The notes below the pieces were generated by a model. It was not told where the DNA came from. It ran no database searches and worked only from the letters and a program-made list of their open reading frames with translations. From assembly GCA_965278945.1 (NCBI GenBank), contig OZ257128.1:248001-312000 (forward strand): a DNA stretch of 64,000 nucleotides. The letters are read 5' to 3'. Source of the stretch: UBA10649 sp965278945. Its GTDB lineage: Bacteria > Actinomycetota > Actinomycetes > S36-B12. The stretch's first letter is position 1, and every line of letters starts with the position of its first letter. Of the stretch, positions 41,129 through 49,224 are shown in pieces. The position numbers were made by a program, and so were the translations under genes.

Positions 41129-42876
41129 TGGTCGATTCCTGGATCGTTGACTGGCAGCGCCACGACCGGCTGCCGTACTACACGCGTGCCAACGCGGGCG
41201 AGGTCCTTCCCGACCCGGCCAGCCCGTTGGGCTGGAGCCTGGTGTTCGAGGAAGGGCTGCTGCCGGGCTGGTACCGGGGCTTCGTCGAGTTCGGCATCTA
41301 CGGAGCCGACGAGTTCACCGGTCCGAAGTACCCGGTTGCCGGCATCTTCGGCGGCTACTTCTACCTGAACCTGTCACACATGCGCCTGCTCGGGCTTCGC
41401 CTGGGTGCCGACCTCGACCAGTTCGATGCGGACCTGCTCGGCTCGCACCCGGACACGCCACCGTACGAGCCGCACCCGGACGACATCAATCCCGAACTGT
41501 CCGCGAAGGCGGCGGCAACGATCGGCGAGATCTTGGGGTCCACGTCGTTCCCGGTGATCGACGAGGACCGACGACGCACTGCCAGGCTCGCCCTCGACCG
41601 GCCCGACCTCACTTCGCTGACCGACGCGGAACTCGTGGCTCGGGCTCGCTCGTTCGGCCCCGAGCTAGACAACGGATTCGCCAAGCACGACTACTCGAGC
41701 CTGGCGTCGACTATCGGGCCCTCGATCCTCGCGGGCCTATGCGCGTCGGTCGGTCAGCCCGAACTGCAGCTCGAACTCATTTCCGGTCTCGGTGACGTCG
41801 ACTCCGCGTCACCGTCGCGGGGGCTATGGACGTTGTCGCGCGAAGCGAACGCGTCGACGGAGCTGACGGCGCTGTTCGACGATGGTCCCGAGGCGGTGCT
41901 TGCCGCATTGCGTGAACCGAAGACCGAGGAGACCCGGGCGTTCGCCGACTCCTTCGCGGAGTTCATGCGCGAGTCTGGGTCACGCGGCCCGAACGAGTGG
42001 GACATCCACGCGCTGTCGTGGGAGGCCGAACCACTCCAGCCGCTGAAACTCGTCAATGGCATCCGCAAGGCCTCCGATGCGGACTCTCCTGAGGCGAGGC
42101 ACGAGCGCCTCGCGGCGCGCCGCGAGGGAGCCGCCGATCGCCTCCGCTCCGCGCTCGACGGCGACGCGGATGCGCTCGGCACGCTGGAGATGGCACTGGC
42201 CTCGACATCGCTGTCGGTGCCTGCGCGCGAACGGACAAAGGCGACCTGCGTCGCCGTGGTCAACGAGGTGCGCATGACGATCCGCGAGCTTGGCCGCCGC
42301 GGCGTCGAGCGGGGCCTGTACGCCAAGGCCGAGGACGTCATGATGCTCATGAACGAGGAGCTGGACCCGTACGTGGAGGATCCGGGCGCGTTCACTGAGC
42401 TCATCGCCGAGCGCCTGCACGACTACGAGGCGCTGTTCGAGTTGGAGCCGCCGTTCATCATCTCCTCCGACCCGCCGCGCCTGTCGCAGTGGGCCAGGCG
42501 CAAGGAGCGGTCCATGGAGCCGTTGCGAGACGGCGACGTGCTGCCGGGGCTCGGAGGCGGTGCCGGTCGGTACAGCGGTCGAGCGTGCATCCTGACCGAT
42601 CCTTCGGACATGGCCAAGCTTGAGCCTGGCGACGTCCTGGTCGCCCCCTTCACGGATGCGGCCTGGACCCCCCTGTTCCTCATCGCCGGGGCTATCGTCG
42701 TCGACGTGGGAGCACTCAACAGCCATGCGGTCGTGGTCAGCCGCGAACTCGGGATTCCCTGTGTCCTGTCGGTCACCACGGGCACCGCTCAGTTGCGTGA
42801 CGGCATGGTGCTGACCGTCGACGGGAGCGCAGGCACGGTCACTGTCGATGCCGTCGCGGGAGCGGTCGGGTACTAG
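41128..42876 (+). CDS. PEP-utilising enzyme-like protein, swivelling phosphohistidine domain, no ATP-grasp (paralogue 3)
   Basis: 582 residues. The N-terminus WIVDWQRHDRLPYYTRANAG continues into EVLPDPASPLGWS, closest of the three to the EVLPGxxTPLTWS pattern of rifampin phosphotransferase-like proteins. SGSRGPNEWDIH in the middle and NSHAVVVSRELGIP at the end (His533). Like paralogues 1 and 2 it lacks an ATP-grasp domain. It lies between an SDR and a ferredoxin-type reductase, downstream of a histidine phosphatase and a Rieske gene, the same company as paralogue 1. Expected role: phosphoryl transfer to or from a small substrate with a separate ATP- or PEP-binding partner (inference). Confidence 0.75.
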   Translation: MVDSWIVDWQRHDRLPYYTRANAGEVLPDPASPLGWSLVFEEGLLPGWYRGFVEFGIYGADEFTGPKYPVAGIFGGYFYLNLSHMRLLGLRLGADLDQFDADLLGSHPDTPPYEPHPDDINPELSAKAAATIGEILGSTSFPVIDEDRRRTARLALDRPDLTSLTDAELVARARSFGPELDNGFAKHDYSSLASTIGPSILAGLCASVGQPELQLELISGLGDVDSASPSRGLWTLSREANASTELTALFDDGPEAVLAALREPKTEETRAFADSFAEFMRESGSRGPNEWDIHALSWEAEPLQPLKLVNGIRKASDADSPEARHERLAARREGAADRLRSALDGDADALGTLEMALASTSLSVPARERTKATCVAVVNEVRMTIRELGRRGVERGLYAKAEDVMMLMNEELDPYVEDPGAFTELIAERLHDYEALFELEPPFIISSDPPRLSQWARRKERSMEPLRDGDVLPGLGGGAGRYSGRACILTDPSDMAKLEPGDVLVAPFTDAAWTPLFLIAGAIVVDVGALNSHAVVVSRELGIPCVLSVTTGTAQLRDGMVLTVDGSAGTVTVDAVAGAVGY

Positions 42877-42878
42877 CC

Positions 42879-43835
42879 ATGGCCTACGTCTACGAGGAGT
42901 ACCGGGACCTGGTCGTCATCGAGCGGGTCGAGGAGGCCGACGGCGTCGTCACGATCCGCCTGGGCGCACCTTCGGGCGAGAAGCTCCCGCTATGGGAGCC
43001 GGGAGCTCACATCGACGTGCTGGTCGGCAACGGCATCGAACGGCAGTACTCGCTGTGCAGCCACTTCCACGCCGACACCTGGCGCATCGCCATCCTCCGC
43101 GAGCCGAACAGCCGTGGCGGCTCGTCGTACATCCATGAGTCCGTGCAGGTCGGCGACATGGTCAAGACGCGCGGACCGCGCAACCACTTCCCGCTCGTCG
43201 ACGCTCCGGACTACCTCTTCATCGGCGGCGGCATCGGCGTGACTCCGATGGTGCCGATGCTCGGCGAGGTGCTGTTCGACAAGGCAGTGCCGTGGCGCTT
43301 CTACTACGGCGGCCGCACCCGCGCGTCGATGGCCTTCCGCGATCGGCTTGAGGCACTCGGCGCCGTGATCTGGCCCGAGGACGAGAAAGGACTGCTTCCA
43401 CTCGAGGAGATCATCGGCGAGTGCGGGCCGGACACGGCGGTCTACTGCTGCGGACCCGAGCCGCTTATCGCGGCGGTCGAGGCCACCTGCGCGAAGCTCG
43501 GCCGGGCCGAACCTCATGTGGAGCGATTCGCCGCCAAGGTCATCGACACGAGCGGTGATCAGGGCGACCATGAGTTCACGGTCGTCCTCGCCAGCACGGG
43601 CGCCGAGTACACCGTCCCGAGGGACAAGACGATCATCGAGGTCTTCGCCGAGAACGACATCCCGATCATGACCAGTTGCACCGAGGGCGTGTGCGGAACT
43701 TGCGAGACCAAGGTGATCTCCGGTGACATCGCGCACCGGGACTCATTGCTGTCCCAGGAGGAGCAGGATGAAGGAGTCTTCATGATGGTGTGCGTGTCAC
43801 GGTGCAAGGGGGACCGGCTCGTCCTCGACATGTAA
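42879..43835 (+). CDS. Oxygenase reductase: FMN/NAD domain plus C-terminal [2Fe-2S] ferredoxin (VanB/phthalate reductase type)
   Basis: 318 residues. A flavin barrel with RQYSLCS, a nucleotide domain (FIGGGIGVTPMVPML, YCCGPEPLI), and a plant-type ferredoxin at the C-terminus, CTEGVCGTC followed by a fourth Cys in MMVCVSRC. The order matches the phthalate dioxygenase reductase family, which passes electrons from NAD(P)H to Rieske oxygenases. It is the only such reductase in the window, between two Rieske genes, and so may serve all four oxygenases. ATG lies two bases after the previous stop. Confidence 0.92.
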   Translation: MAYVYEEYRDLVVIERVEEADGVVTIRLGAPSGEKLPLWEPGAHIDVLVGNGIERQYSLCSHFHADTWRIAILREPNSRGGSSYIHESVQVGDMVKTRGPRNHFPLVDAPDYLFIGGGIGVTPMVPMLGEVLFDKAVPWRFYYGGRTRASMAFRDRLEALGAVIWPEDEKGLLPLEEIIGECGPDTAVYCCGPEPLIAAVEATCAKLGRAEPHVERFAAKVIDTSGDQGDHEFTVVLASTGAEYTVPRDKTIIEVFAENDIPIMTSCTEGVCGTCETKVISGDIAHRDSLLSQEEQDEGVFMMVCVSRCKGDRLVLDM

Positions 43836-43856
43836 CGGATTCCCGGGCCGAGAGCC

Positions 43857-43885
43857 TTGTCGTAGTTGTCTACACAAGTTAAGGT
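43857..43885 (+). promoter_or_regulatory. Promoter with motif A in the spacer, upstream of a Rieske gene
   Basis: TTGTCG (43857-43862), 17 bases, TAAGGT (43880-43885). AGTTGTCTACACAAGT (43864-43879) is an interrupted palindrome (TTGT/ACAA arms) filling the spacer; GTCTACAC fits the GTnTAnAC consensus of HutC-type GntR operators exactly. Confidence 0.55.
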
Positions 43886-43918
43886 GAAGCGTTCACCCGT
43901 TACTCGAGAGGACCGGCC

Positions 43919-45073
43919 ATGACCACCTTCGTCCCGCCCACCCGTGGTGACAACCCGGTGCGGTTCTCGGCCGAGATCCCCAATACGCCCGGCAAGTCCG
44001 AGGTGCTCGACGCTCGCGTGTACACCGATCCCGACCGCTTCGAGCTCGAGCGTCGCTACGTGCTGAACCCGAGCTGGCAGATCCTGTGCAGGTCCGAGGA
44101 ACTGGTCGAGGCTGGCGACCACATCGTGTGGGAGGGCCACGGCGAGACGATCGTCATCACGAGGCGCAGGGACGGCGGCCTGGCTGGCTTCCACAACATC
44201 TGTCAGCACCGTGGCGCGCGCATCGTGCGCGACTCGGGCTCGTGCGCACGCCGCTTCAAGTGCCCCTTCCACGACTGGGTCTACGACTACGAGGGCACGG
44301 TCATCGGCGTACCCGATCGCGATGACTTCGACCCTGAGGTCATGAAGGGTCTCGCTGCGCCGCAGGTCGAGGTCGACGAGTGGGGTGGCTGGGTCTGGGG
44401 AGTTCTCGACGGACCGGGCGTCGCGCCGCCGCTCAAGGAGTGGCTCGGCGAGGACATCATCGCCGATCTCGGCGCGTACAAGATGGAGAACATGTTCTTG
44501 AAGGAGAAGGTCACCTGGGACGTCGACGTCAACTGGAAGGTCGTCGTCGACGCGTTCAACGAGTTCTACCACGCACCGGCGCTGCACCACATCCCGCTGC
44601 AGGACGTCAAGGACGGCCGCGAGATGCGCATCCACGAGTTCGATAGGCACGCGATGATGGTCGTGCCGCTCAAGGGCGCGCTTCCCAAGCTCCAGGAGAA
44701 TCCCGACCATCAGTCGGTCGCCATCTGCCACTACACGATCTACCCGACTTCGGTGTTCAACAACAATCCCGAGCACCTGCAGTTGTTCCGGTCAGTGCCG
44801 ATCGCGTACAACAAGACGCGGTTCGAGACTTGGGAGCTTTGGTACAAGTCCGATGATCAGGCCTACATCGATCGCACCCAGCGGCACTGGGATCACCTGA
44901 AGATCGTCGTGGGGGAGGACGTGTGGACCTGGCAGGACATCGCTGCCACGTCGCGCTCGTCGTACTACAAGCAGAACTTCTTCAACGACCGCGAGTGCAA
45001 GATCCCGTTCTTCCATCGCCTCGTGCAGAAGGCAATCGACGAGGGCATCGCGCGTGACCTCGCTGGCGCCTAG
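43919..45073 (+). CDS. Rieske non-heme iron oxygenase, alpha-subunit type
   Basis: 384 residues. Rieske ligands Cys95/His97 (CQHR) and Cys115/His118 (CPFH). Catalytic segment DVNWKVVVDAFNEFYHAPALHH. It belongs to the shorter, more typical aromatic-ring hydroxylase group, different from the 5839/38982 pair. GAGAGGA precedes the start. The 3' end overlaps the next gene by 20 bases. Confidence 0.9.
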   Translation: MTTFVPPTRGDNPVRFSAEIPNTPGKSEVLDARVYTDPDRFELERRYVLNPSWQILCRSEELVEAGDHIVWEGHGETIVITRRRDGGLAGFHNICQHRGARIVRDSGSCARRFKCPFHDWVYDYEGTVIGVPDRDDFDPEVMKGLAAPQVEVDEWGGWVWGVLDGPGVAPPLKEWLGEDIIADLGAYKMENMFLKEKVTWDVDVNWKVVVDAFNEFYHAPALHHIPLQDVKDGREMRIHEFDRHAMMVVPLKGALPKLQENPDHQSVAICHYTIYPTSVFNNNPEHLQLFRSVPIAYNKTRFETWELWYKSDDQAYIDRTQRHWDHLKIVVGEDVWTWQDIAATSRSSYYKQNFFNDRECKIPFFHRLVQKAIDEGIARDLAGA

Positions 45074-45884
45074 CGCGCCGCTCTCCGTCGCAGACTTCAC
45101 CTTCGCGTTCAACTGCCTCGGTGAGGGAACCCTCGGCGAGCGGATTGACGCGGCGAAGGCAGCCGGCTTCACGGAGATCGGCCTCAGTTGCCGCTGGACG
45201 AAACTATGGCTTGAGGACCACGACGTCGACGAGCTTGTCGAGTCGCTGGCGGCCGCCGACATGCGAGTAGGCGAGCTCGAGGCCATCCGTGTCATGCGGG
45301 AAGATCCCGACCCCCTCGAAGACGTGGCAGCGTTGCTTGCCGAGCGCCTGCGACCGGCTCGGCTGCAGTGCATCGGGCCGTACGACGGCACCATCGACGA
45401 CGCAATAGTCCGGATCCGTCGAGTCGCCGATCGCTTCGCCGAATGGGACGTCGACCTCGTGCTTGAGCCGCTCCCATTCACCAATATGCAAACGCCCGCG
45501 GACGCTGCCGCGATCATCGCGCTGGTCGATCGCGAGAGCGTCGGCATGTGCATGGACGTGTGGCATCTGTACCGGATGGGCCTGCCTCTGTCCCACCTCG
45601 ACGACCTGTGGCCGGCGATAAAGACCGTGCAGATCAACGACGGCACGATCATCGCCGAGGATCCCGATCTCTACGCAGACTGCCTGGCCAATCGTCGGCT
45701 GCTCGGCGATGGCGAGTTCGATCTGGTCGGCCTGCTGCGCGCTCGTGCGGCGAATCGGCCCGACTCGTCGCTGTCGTTGGAGATCATCAATCCAGTGCTG
45801 CGTTCGCAGGACGCTGCACTGTCGGCTCGTCAGATTGCCGAATCCGTCACAAGGGTCGTGGCCGCAAGCCTCGTCCGGGAATGA
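45054..45884 (+). CDS. Sugar phosphate isomerase/epimerase-like TIM-barrel protein
   Basis: 276 residues. GERIDAAKAAGFTEIGLS at the N-terminus, VDLVLEPLPF (metal-ligand Glu at the strand end), VGMCMDVWHLYRMG (Asp/His), VQINDGT and SLEIINP complete the xylose-isomerase-like metal site. It is fuller than the truncated paralogue at the window start. GTG 45054 lies inside the Rieske gene; a later start is possible because no ribosome site is seen. Ring-cleavage or sugar-type isomerisation are both possible. Confidence 0.8.
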   Translation: MTSLAPSAPLSVADFTFAFNCLGEGTLGERIDAAKAAGFTEIGLSCRWTKLWLEDHDVDELVESLAAADMRVGELEAIRVMREDPDPLEDVAALLAERLRPARLQCIGPYDGTIDDAIVRIRRVADRFAEWDVDLVLEPLPFTNMQTPADAAAIIALVDRESVGMCMDVWHLYRMGLPLSHLDDLWPAIKTVQINDGTIIAEDPDLYADCLANRRLLGDGEFDLVGLLRARAANRPDSSLSLEIINPVLRSQDAALSARQIAESVTRVVAASLVRE

Positions 45885-45891
45885 GGACACC

Positions 45892-46368
45892 ATGAGCAGT
45901 GCGCGTCTGGACGGGCTTCGATTCCCGGACCGATTCGAGATCGAGCAGTTGATGTACACGTACGCGAGGGCCGCCGATATGGCCGACGTCGACACGCAAC
46001 TGTCGACCTTCCACTCGGACTGCCGGGTGCGATTCAGCGGCGAGACCTGGATCGAGGGGCACGACGACCTGCGCATCAAGCTCGCCAATGCGTTCGTGCG
46101 GTACGCCCAGACGTCGCATGCGGTGACCAACATCTCGATCACCTTCACGGGCAATGACTTCGCCGATGCGGAGAGCCTCATTACCGCGTGGCATCGCGAC
46201 GCCCAGGGCAAGGAGTGGACCCTTCACGGGCGATACGTCGACTCGTGGCGGCGCAGCGCCGAGGGCTGGAAGCTCCAGACGCGCGAGATCAAGGCTGCAG
46301 GCGCTGCTGGACGCGACGAGTCCAGCCTCACCATGCTCAACCGGTTCACCATGAGTGACGGCCACTGA
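45892..46368 (+). CDS. SnoaL-like (NTF2-fold) protein
   Basis: 158 residues. FEIEQLMYTYARAADMADVDTQLSTF is the helical entry of the fold, followed by FSGETWIEGHDDL, and the sheet ends GRYVDSWRRSAEGWKLQ. ATG 45892 follows GAGGA; the open frame upstream overlaps the isomerase gene. The stop overlaps the next ATG (TGATG). Function is open within the fold (dehydratase, cyclase, hydrolase). Confidence 0.75.
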   Translation: MSSARLDGLRFPDRFEIEQLMYTYARAADMADVDTQLSTFHSDCRVRFSGETWIEGHDDLRIKLANAFVRYAQTSHAVTNISITFTGNDFADAESLITAWHRDAQGKEWTLHGRYVDSWRRSAEGWKLQTREIKAAGAAGRDESSLTMLNRFTMSDGH

Positions 46369-47168
46369 TGGGTCGACTGGCGGGACGCTCTGCCGTCGTC
46401 ACGGGTGGCGCGCGCGGTATCGGCGAGGGAATCGTCCGGCTGTTCGTCGAGGAAGGGGCGCGCTGCATCATTGCGGACATCGACGTCGAGGCCGGCGAGA
46501 AGCTGGCAGCGGAACTGGGCGACGACGTCCGCTTCCTTCGCACCGATGTCACGTCCGAAGACGACATCACGGCCGCGATCGGTGCCTGCGTGGAGACCTT
46601 CGGCGTGCTGGACATCATGGTGAACAACGCGGGTGTCGTGGGCGTCCTCGGCCGCATCGCGGAGACCAGTCGCGAGGACTGGGACCGCACGAACGCGATC
46701 CTCCTGACGAGCGTCTTCCTCGGCACGAAGAACGCCGCTGCGGTCATGATCGAGCAGGGCTCAGGGGTCATCATCAACACGTCAAGCACGGCAGGAGTGC
46801 AGGGCGGGCTCGGGCCGCACGTCTACACAGCAGCCAAGCACGGGGTGATCGGGCTGTCGAAGTCCGTAGCGGTCGAGATGGCTCCCTACGGCATTCGCGT
46901 GAACGTCATTTGCCCTGGCGCGACTGTCTCGTCGTTGACGGCTGGCGTCGTCACTGGCGACAAGGATGCCCTTGAGGCCGCCGCATTGCGACTGGGATCG
47001 AAGTACCCGGGCGGCCAGGCGCCGATGCCGCGCGATATCGCGCTCGCGGCGGTCTACCTGGCGAGCGACGAAGCACGCTTCGTCAACGGCTTCGTCATGA
47101 TCGTCGACGCAGGCAAGGAAGTGCTGGCGAACTCCGCTGGCGCGAAGTTCTACCCGCCGGTCGGCTAG
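46368..47168 (+). CDS. SDR-family oxidoreductase
   Basis: 266 residues. TGGARGIGEGIV, NNAG, the Ser in NTSSTAG, and YTAAK as Tyr-x3-Lys: a complete classical SDR. ICPG and the late VDAGKE segment also match. It is the last gene of the 43919-47168 operon, coupled to the SnoaL-like gene by TGATG, and ends at the hairpin 47180-47235. Confidence 0.92.
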   Translation: MGRLAGRSAVVTGGARGIGEGIVRLFVEEGARCIIADIDVEAGEKLAAELGDDVRFLRTDVTSEDDITAAIGACVETFGVLDIMVNNAGVVGVLGRIAETSREDWDRTNAILLTSVFLGTKNAAAVMIEQGSGVIINTSSTAGVQGGLGPHVYTAAKHGVIGLSKSVAVEMAPYGIRVNVICPGATVSSLTAGVVTGDKDALEAAALRLGSKYPGGQAPMPRDIALAAVYLASDEARFVNGFVMIVDAGKEVLANSAGAKFYPPVG

Positions 47169-47179
47169 CTCTTCTCGCC

Positions 47180-47235
47180 GACCTTGAGGTTTGGCACCCT
47201 CCGGCGTCGCCGAGAGGGTGCCAAACCTCAAGGTC
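47180..47235. terminator. Large two-tier hairpin between convergent operons
   Basis: Perfect 22-base inverted repeat: 47180-47201 pairs with 47214-47235; the 12-base loop holds a further CGGC/GCCG stem with a three-base loop. No T-run. Same design as 10568-10629. Confidence 0.72.
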
Positions 47236-47245
47236 GAGGGCGTTG

Positions 47246-47698
47246 CTAGCGCCCGGCGGTTGCCGAACCGCCTGCGATCAGCTGCTCGGTCGCAATTCGA
47301 GCCACCAGGAGCCCCTCGCCGCGTGCGATGAGCTCGTCGAGGCCTGCGTCCATAGCCGCATCGAGGGCATCGCCGAGTGCTGTACCCGCTCGCGAGTACT
47401 CCTCGGCTACCGCATCAAGGGTGAGGTCGGGTGCGGGCTCGAGCGCCGCGATCGAGTTCCGCAGGCGCTCGTCACCGGTCGACGTGACGACGTCATTCGC
47501 GTAAGCGGCATACGCCGCGATCTCTGCCTTCATCCACTCGATCTCGCTGCCGGCGCGAACCGCGCAGTTGCCGAGCACGGTGATGATCATGTGCAGGCGG
47601 ATCTGGTCCGTCGCGTTGGTCATGAGGGGCATGACCTCGCGGCGAAGCTCCTCGCACACGTCCGTAAGGATCGCGGGAGTCGACGGTCGAGTGATCAC
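47246..47698 (-). CDS. DUF6285-like protein, partner of the phosphotransferase gene
   Basis: 150 residues, nearly all helical. ILTDVCEELRREVMPLM and HMIITVLGNCAVRAGSEIEWM match the small helical family (DUF6285) that is usually encoded next to an APH-type phosphotransferase and acyl-CoA dehydrogenase in actinobacteria and proteobacteria; I recognise it from that pattern, not from a search. ATG overlaps the stop of the kinase-like gene upstream. The function of the family is not established. Confidence 0.65.
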   Translation of the reverse strand: MITRPSTPAILTDVCEELRREVMPLMTNATDQIRLHMIITVLGNCAVRAGSEIEWMKAEIAAYAAYANDVVTSTGDERLRNSIAALEPAPDLTLDAVAEEYSRAGTALGDALDAAMDAGLDELIARGEGLLVARIATEQLIAGGSATAGR

Positions 47699-48702
47699 TG
47701 CGGGCGCTCCGTAACGTTCGGCAGTTTCAGGGAGACAGTGAGAAACAGGTTGTAGAAGTGGGTTATGGCTATCACTAGATAGGTGCCCATGATCCCGCGG
47801 TGCCGGCCAGCGGTGACGTCCTCGGTGCCGATCAGCATCTGGCGAAGCAGGTGGATCATGCCCAGGAGCATGAAGTACTCGACCACCAGGGGATTCACCT
47901 GCTCGCGGGTCAGACCCGTTCGCTCGCGATACATCTCGAGGAATGTCTCTGGATCGGGGTGATACAGGTGTGGAGGCATCGGGATCTGGAAGTAGTACCC
48001 GAGGTCTTGTCGCGGGTCGCCGACATGGCCGAACTCCCAGTCGATGAGCACGGGTGTCTGGGTAGCGCTGAGCAGGATGTTGCCCGGCTGGTAGTCCCCG
48101 TGCACGAGCGTCAGCGGGACCTCGGGCGGGCGGTTAGCGCGCATCTTCCTGCGGATGTAACGAAGGACGGGGTTGCTCTCCACGCCGTCTTCGAGGATGT
48201 CGTCGTAGACCCCCATCAGTCGGTCGATGTGCGCGGACCAGGACTCCGGGCGCGAGATCGCATCGGACAGCACATCGAGGGACATTCCGTGAACCGTTAC
48301 GAGGATGTCGATGAAGTCGGTGCGAGCCTTCTCCAGGTCCGGTCCGGTTTCCAGGAAGGCCTGCATGGACGTGGAGGGCACAGCATCGGAGACGATGCAC
48401 TTCGTGCCGAGGTACTCGCCCGTTGAGTCGTACCAACGGGGTCGGGGAATATCGAAGGTCGGAGACTTGACGAGTTCGCACAGCAGCAGCCACTCGGAGT
48501 CGCGGTCGCTGTCGAACACCCCTGCCTCTTGGGGCGGATCGCCCCGGAGCATGAACTCCTCGGTGGTGCCGTCCGCCCATCTGACCGCGCAGCGCACCGT
48601 CGTCCTGCTGTACCCCCCGGGCATCGGCGTGCACGAGATCACGGTGCCGCCGGCGTCCGGCTCCAGGGCGTCGAGCAGCGCCTGGAATCCCGTCGCGTCC
48701 AT
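47695..48702 (-). CDS. APH-type phosphotransferase
   Basis: 335 residues. LTLVHGDYQPGNILL is the catalytic loop and PVLIDWEFGHVGDP the metal-binding loop of the aminoglycoside-phosphotransferase/choline-kinase fold; MPGGYSRTTVRCAV is the glycine-rich start. In catabolic islands these proteins are likely kinases of small hydroxyl substrates or of acyl-CoA pathway intermediates, not resistance genes. ATG 48702 follows GAGGAG; a GTG two codons earlier lacks spacing. Coupled to the DUF6285-like gene. Confidence 0.88.
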   Translation of the reverse strand: MDATGFQALLDALEPDAGGTVISCTPMPGGYSRTTVRCAVRWADGTTEEFMLRGDPPQEAGVFDSDRDSEWLLLCELVKSPTFDIPRPRWYDSTGEYLGTKCIVSDAVPSTSMQAFLETGPDLEKARTDFIDILVTVHGMSLDVLSDAISRPESWSAHIDRLMGVYDDILEDGVESNPVLRYIRRKMRANRPPEVPLTLVHGDYQPGNILLSATQTPVLIDWEFGHVGDPRQDLGYYFQIPMPPHLYHPDPETFLEMYRERTGLTREQVNPLVVEYFMLLGMIHLLRQMLIGTEDVTAGRHRGIMGTYLVIAITHFYNLFLTVSLKLPNVTERPQ

Positions 48703-48711
48703 AGCCACTCC

Positions 48712-49224
48712 TCAGGCCTCGTGCGGTCGGTAGCTCAGGTCCGCGTCGTCGCGGGTACCACGCACCGTGTGTGGTCGCTTGGTGAAGTAGTCATCTGTCG
48801 CTGGCTCCGTGCGAGTCCAGTCGACGACCTCGGTTCGGTGGGACATCGCCCACGCGCCTCCCGCTCGTCGGTAACGATCGATGTACCGACCGCAGATGAA
48901 CCGGTCCATGGGCACGCCGTCGATCGGTGCCCGGTGATACGCCTGGAAGTACACCTCGCCGTGGGCCTCGTCGTCGCCGATGAACCACAGGTTGATCTGG
49001 CCGAGGATGTGCTGAGTCGCGTCGTGCTCGGCCAGCGCGCGCATGGCCATGACCGCCATCTCGTCAGGTCCGCCGGTGAAGGTCCCGTAGTGGGTCGTCG
49101 CGTCATCGGCGAACACGGCGCGGACGAGACCTCCGTCCTGCCGGTCCAGTCCGCGTGCGTACGTGGCCGAGAGCGCGCGAATATCTCGTTCGTCGATGAG
49201 TCGGTGCAGGTCGTCGTCGCTCAT
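48712..49224 (-). CDS. SnoaL-like (NTF2-fold) protein
   Basis: 170 residues. DDDLHRLIDERDIRALSATYARGLDRQD, FADDATTHYGTF, and HGEVYFQAYHRAP, ending in GAWAMSHRTEVVDW: SnoaL-4 type like 2893 and 35581. ATG 49224 overlaps the stop of the gene upstream (ATGA). Probably the same minus-strand operon 50348-47246. Confidence 0.75.
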   Translation of the reverse strand: MSDDDLHRLIDERDIRALSATYARGLDRQDGGLVRAVFADDATTHYGTFTGGPDEMAVMAMRALAEHDATQHILGQINLWFIGDDEAHGEVYFQAYHRAPIDGVPMDRFICGRYIDRYRRAGGAWAMSHRTEVVDWTRTEPATDDYFTKRPHTVRGTRDDADLSYRPHEA

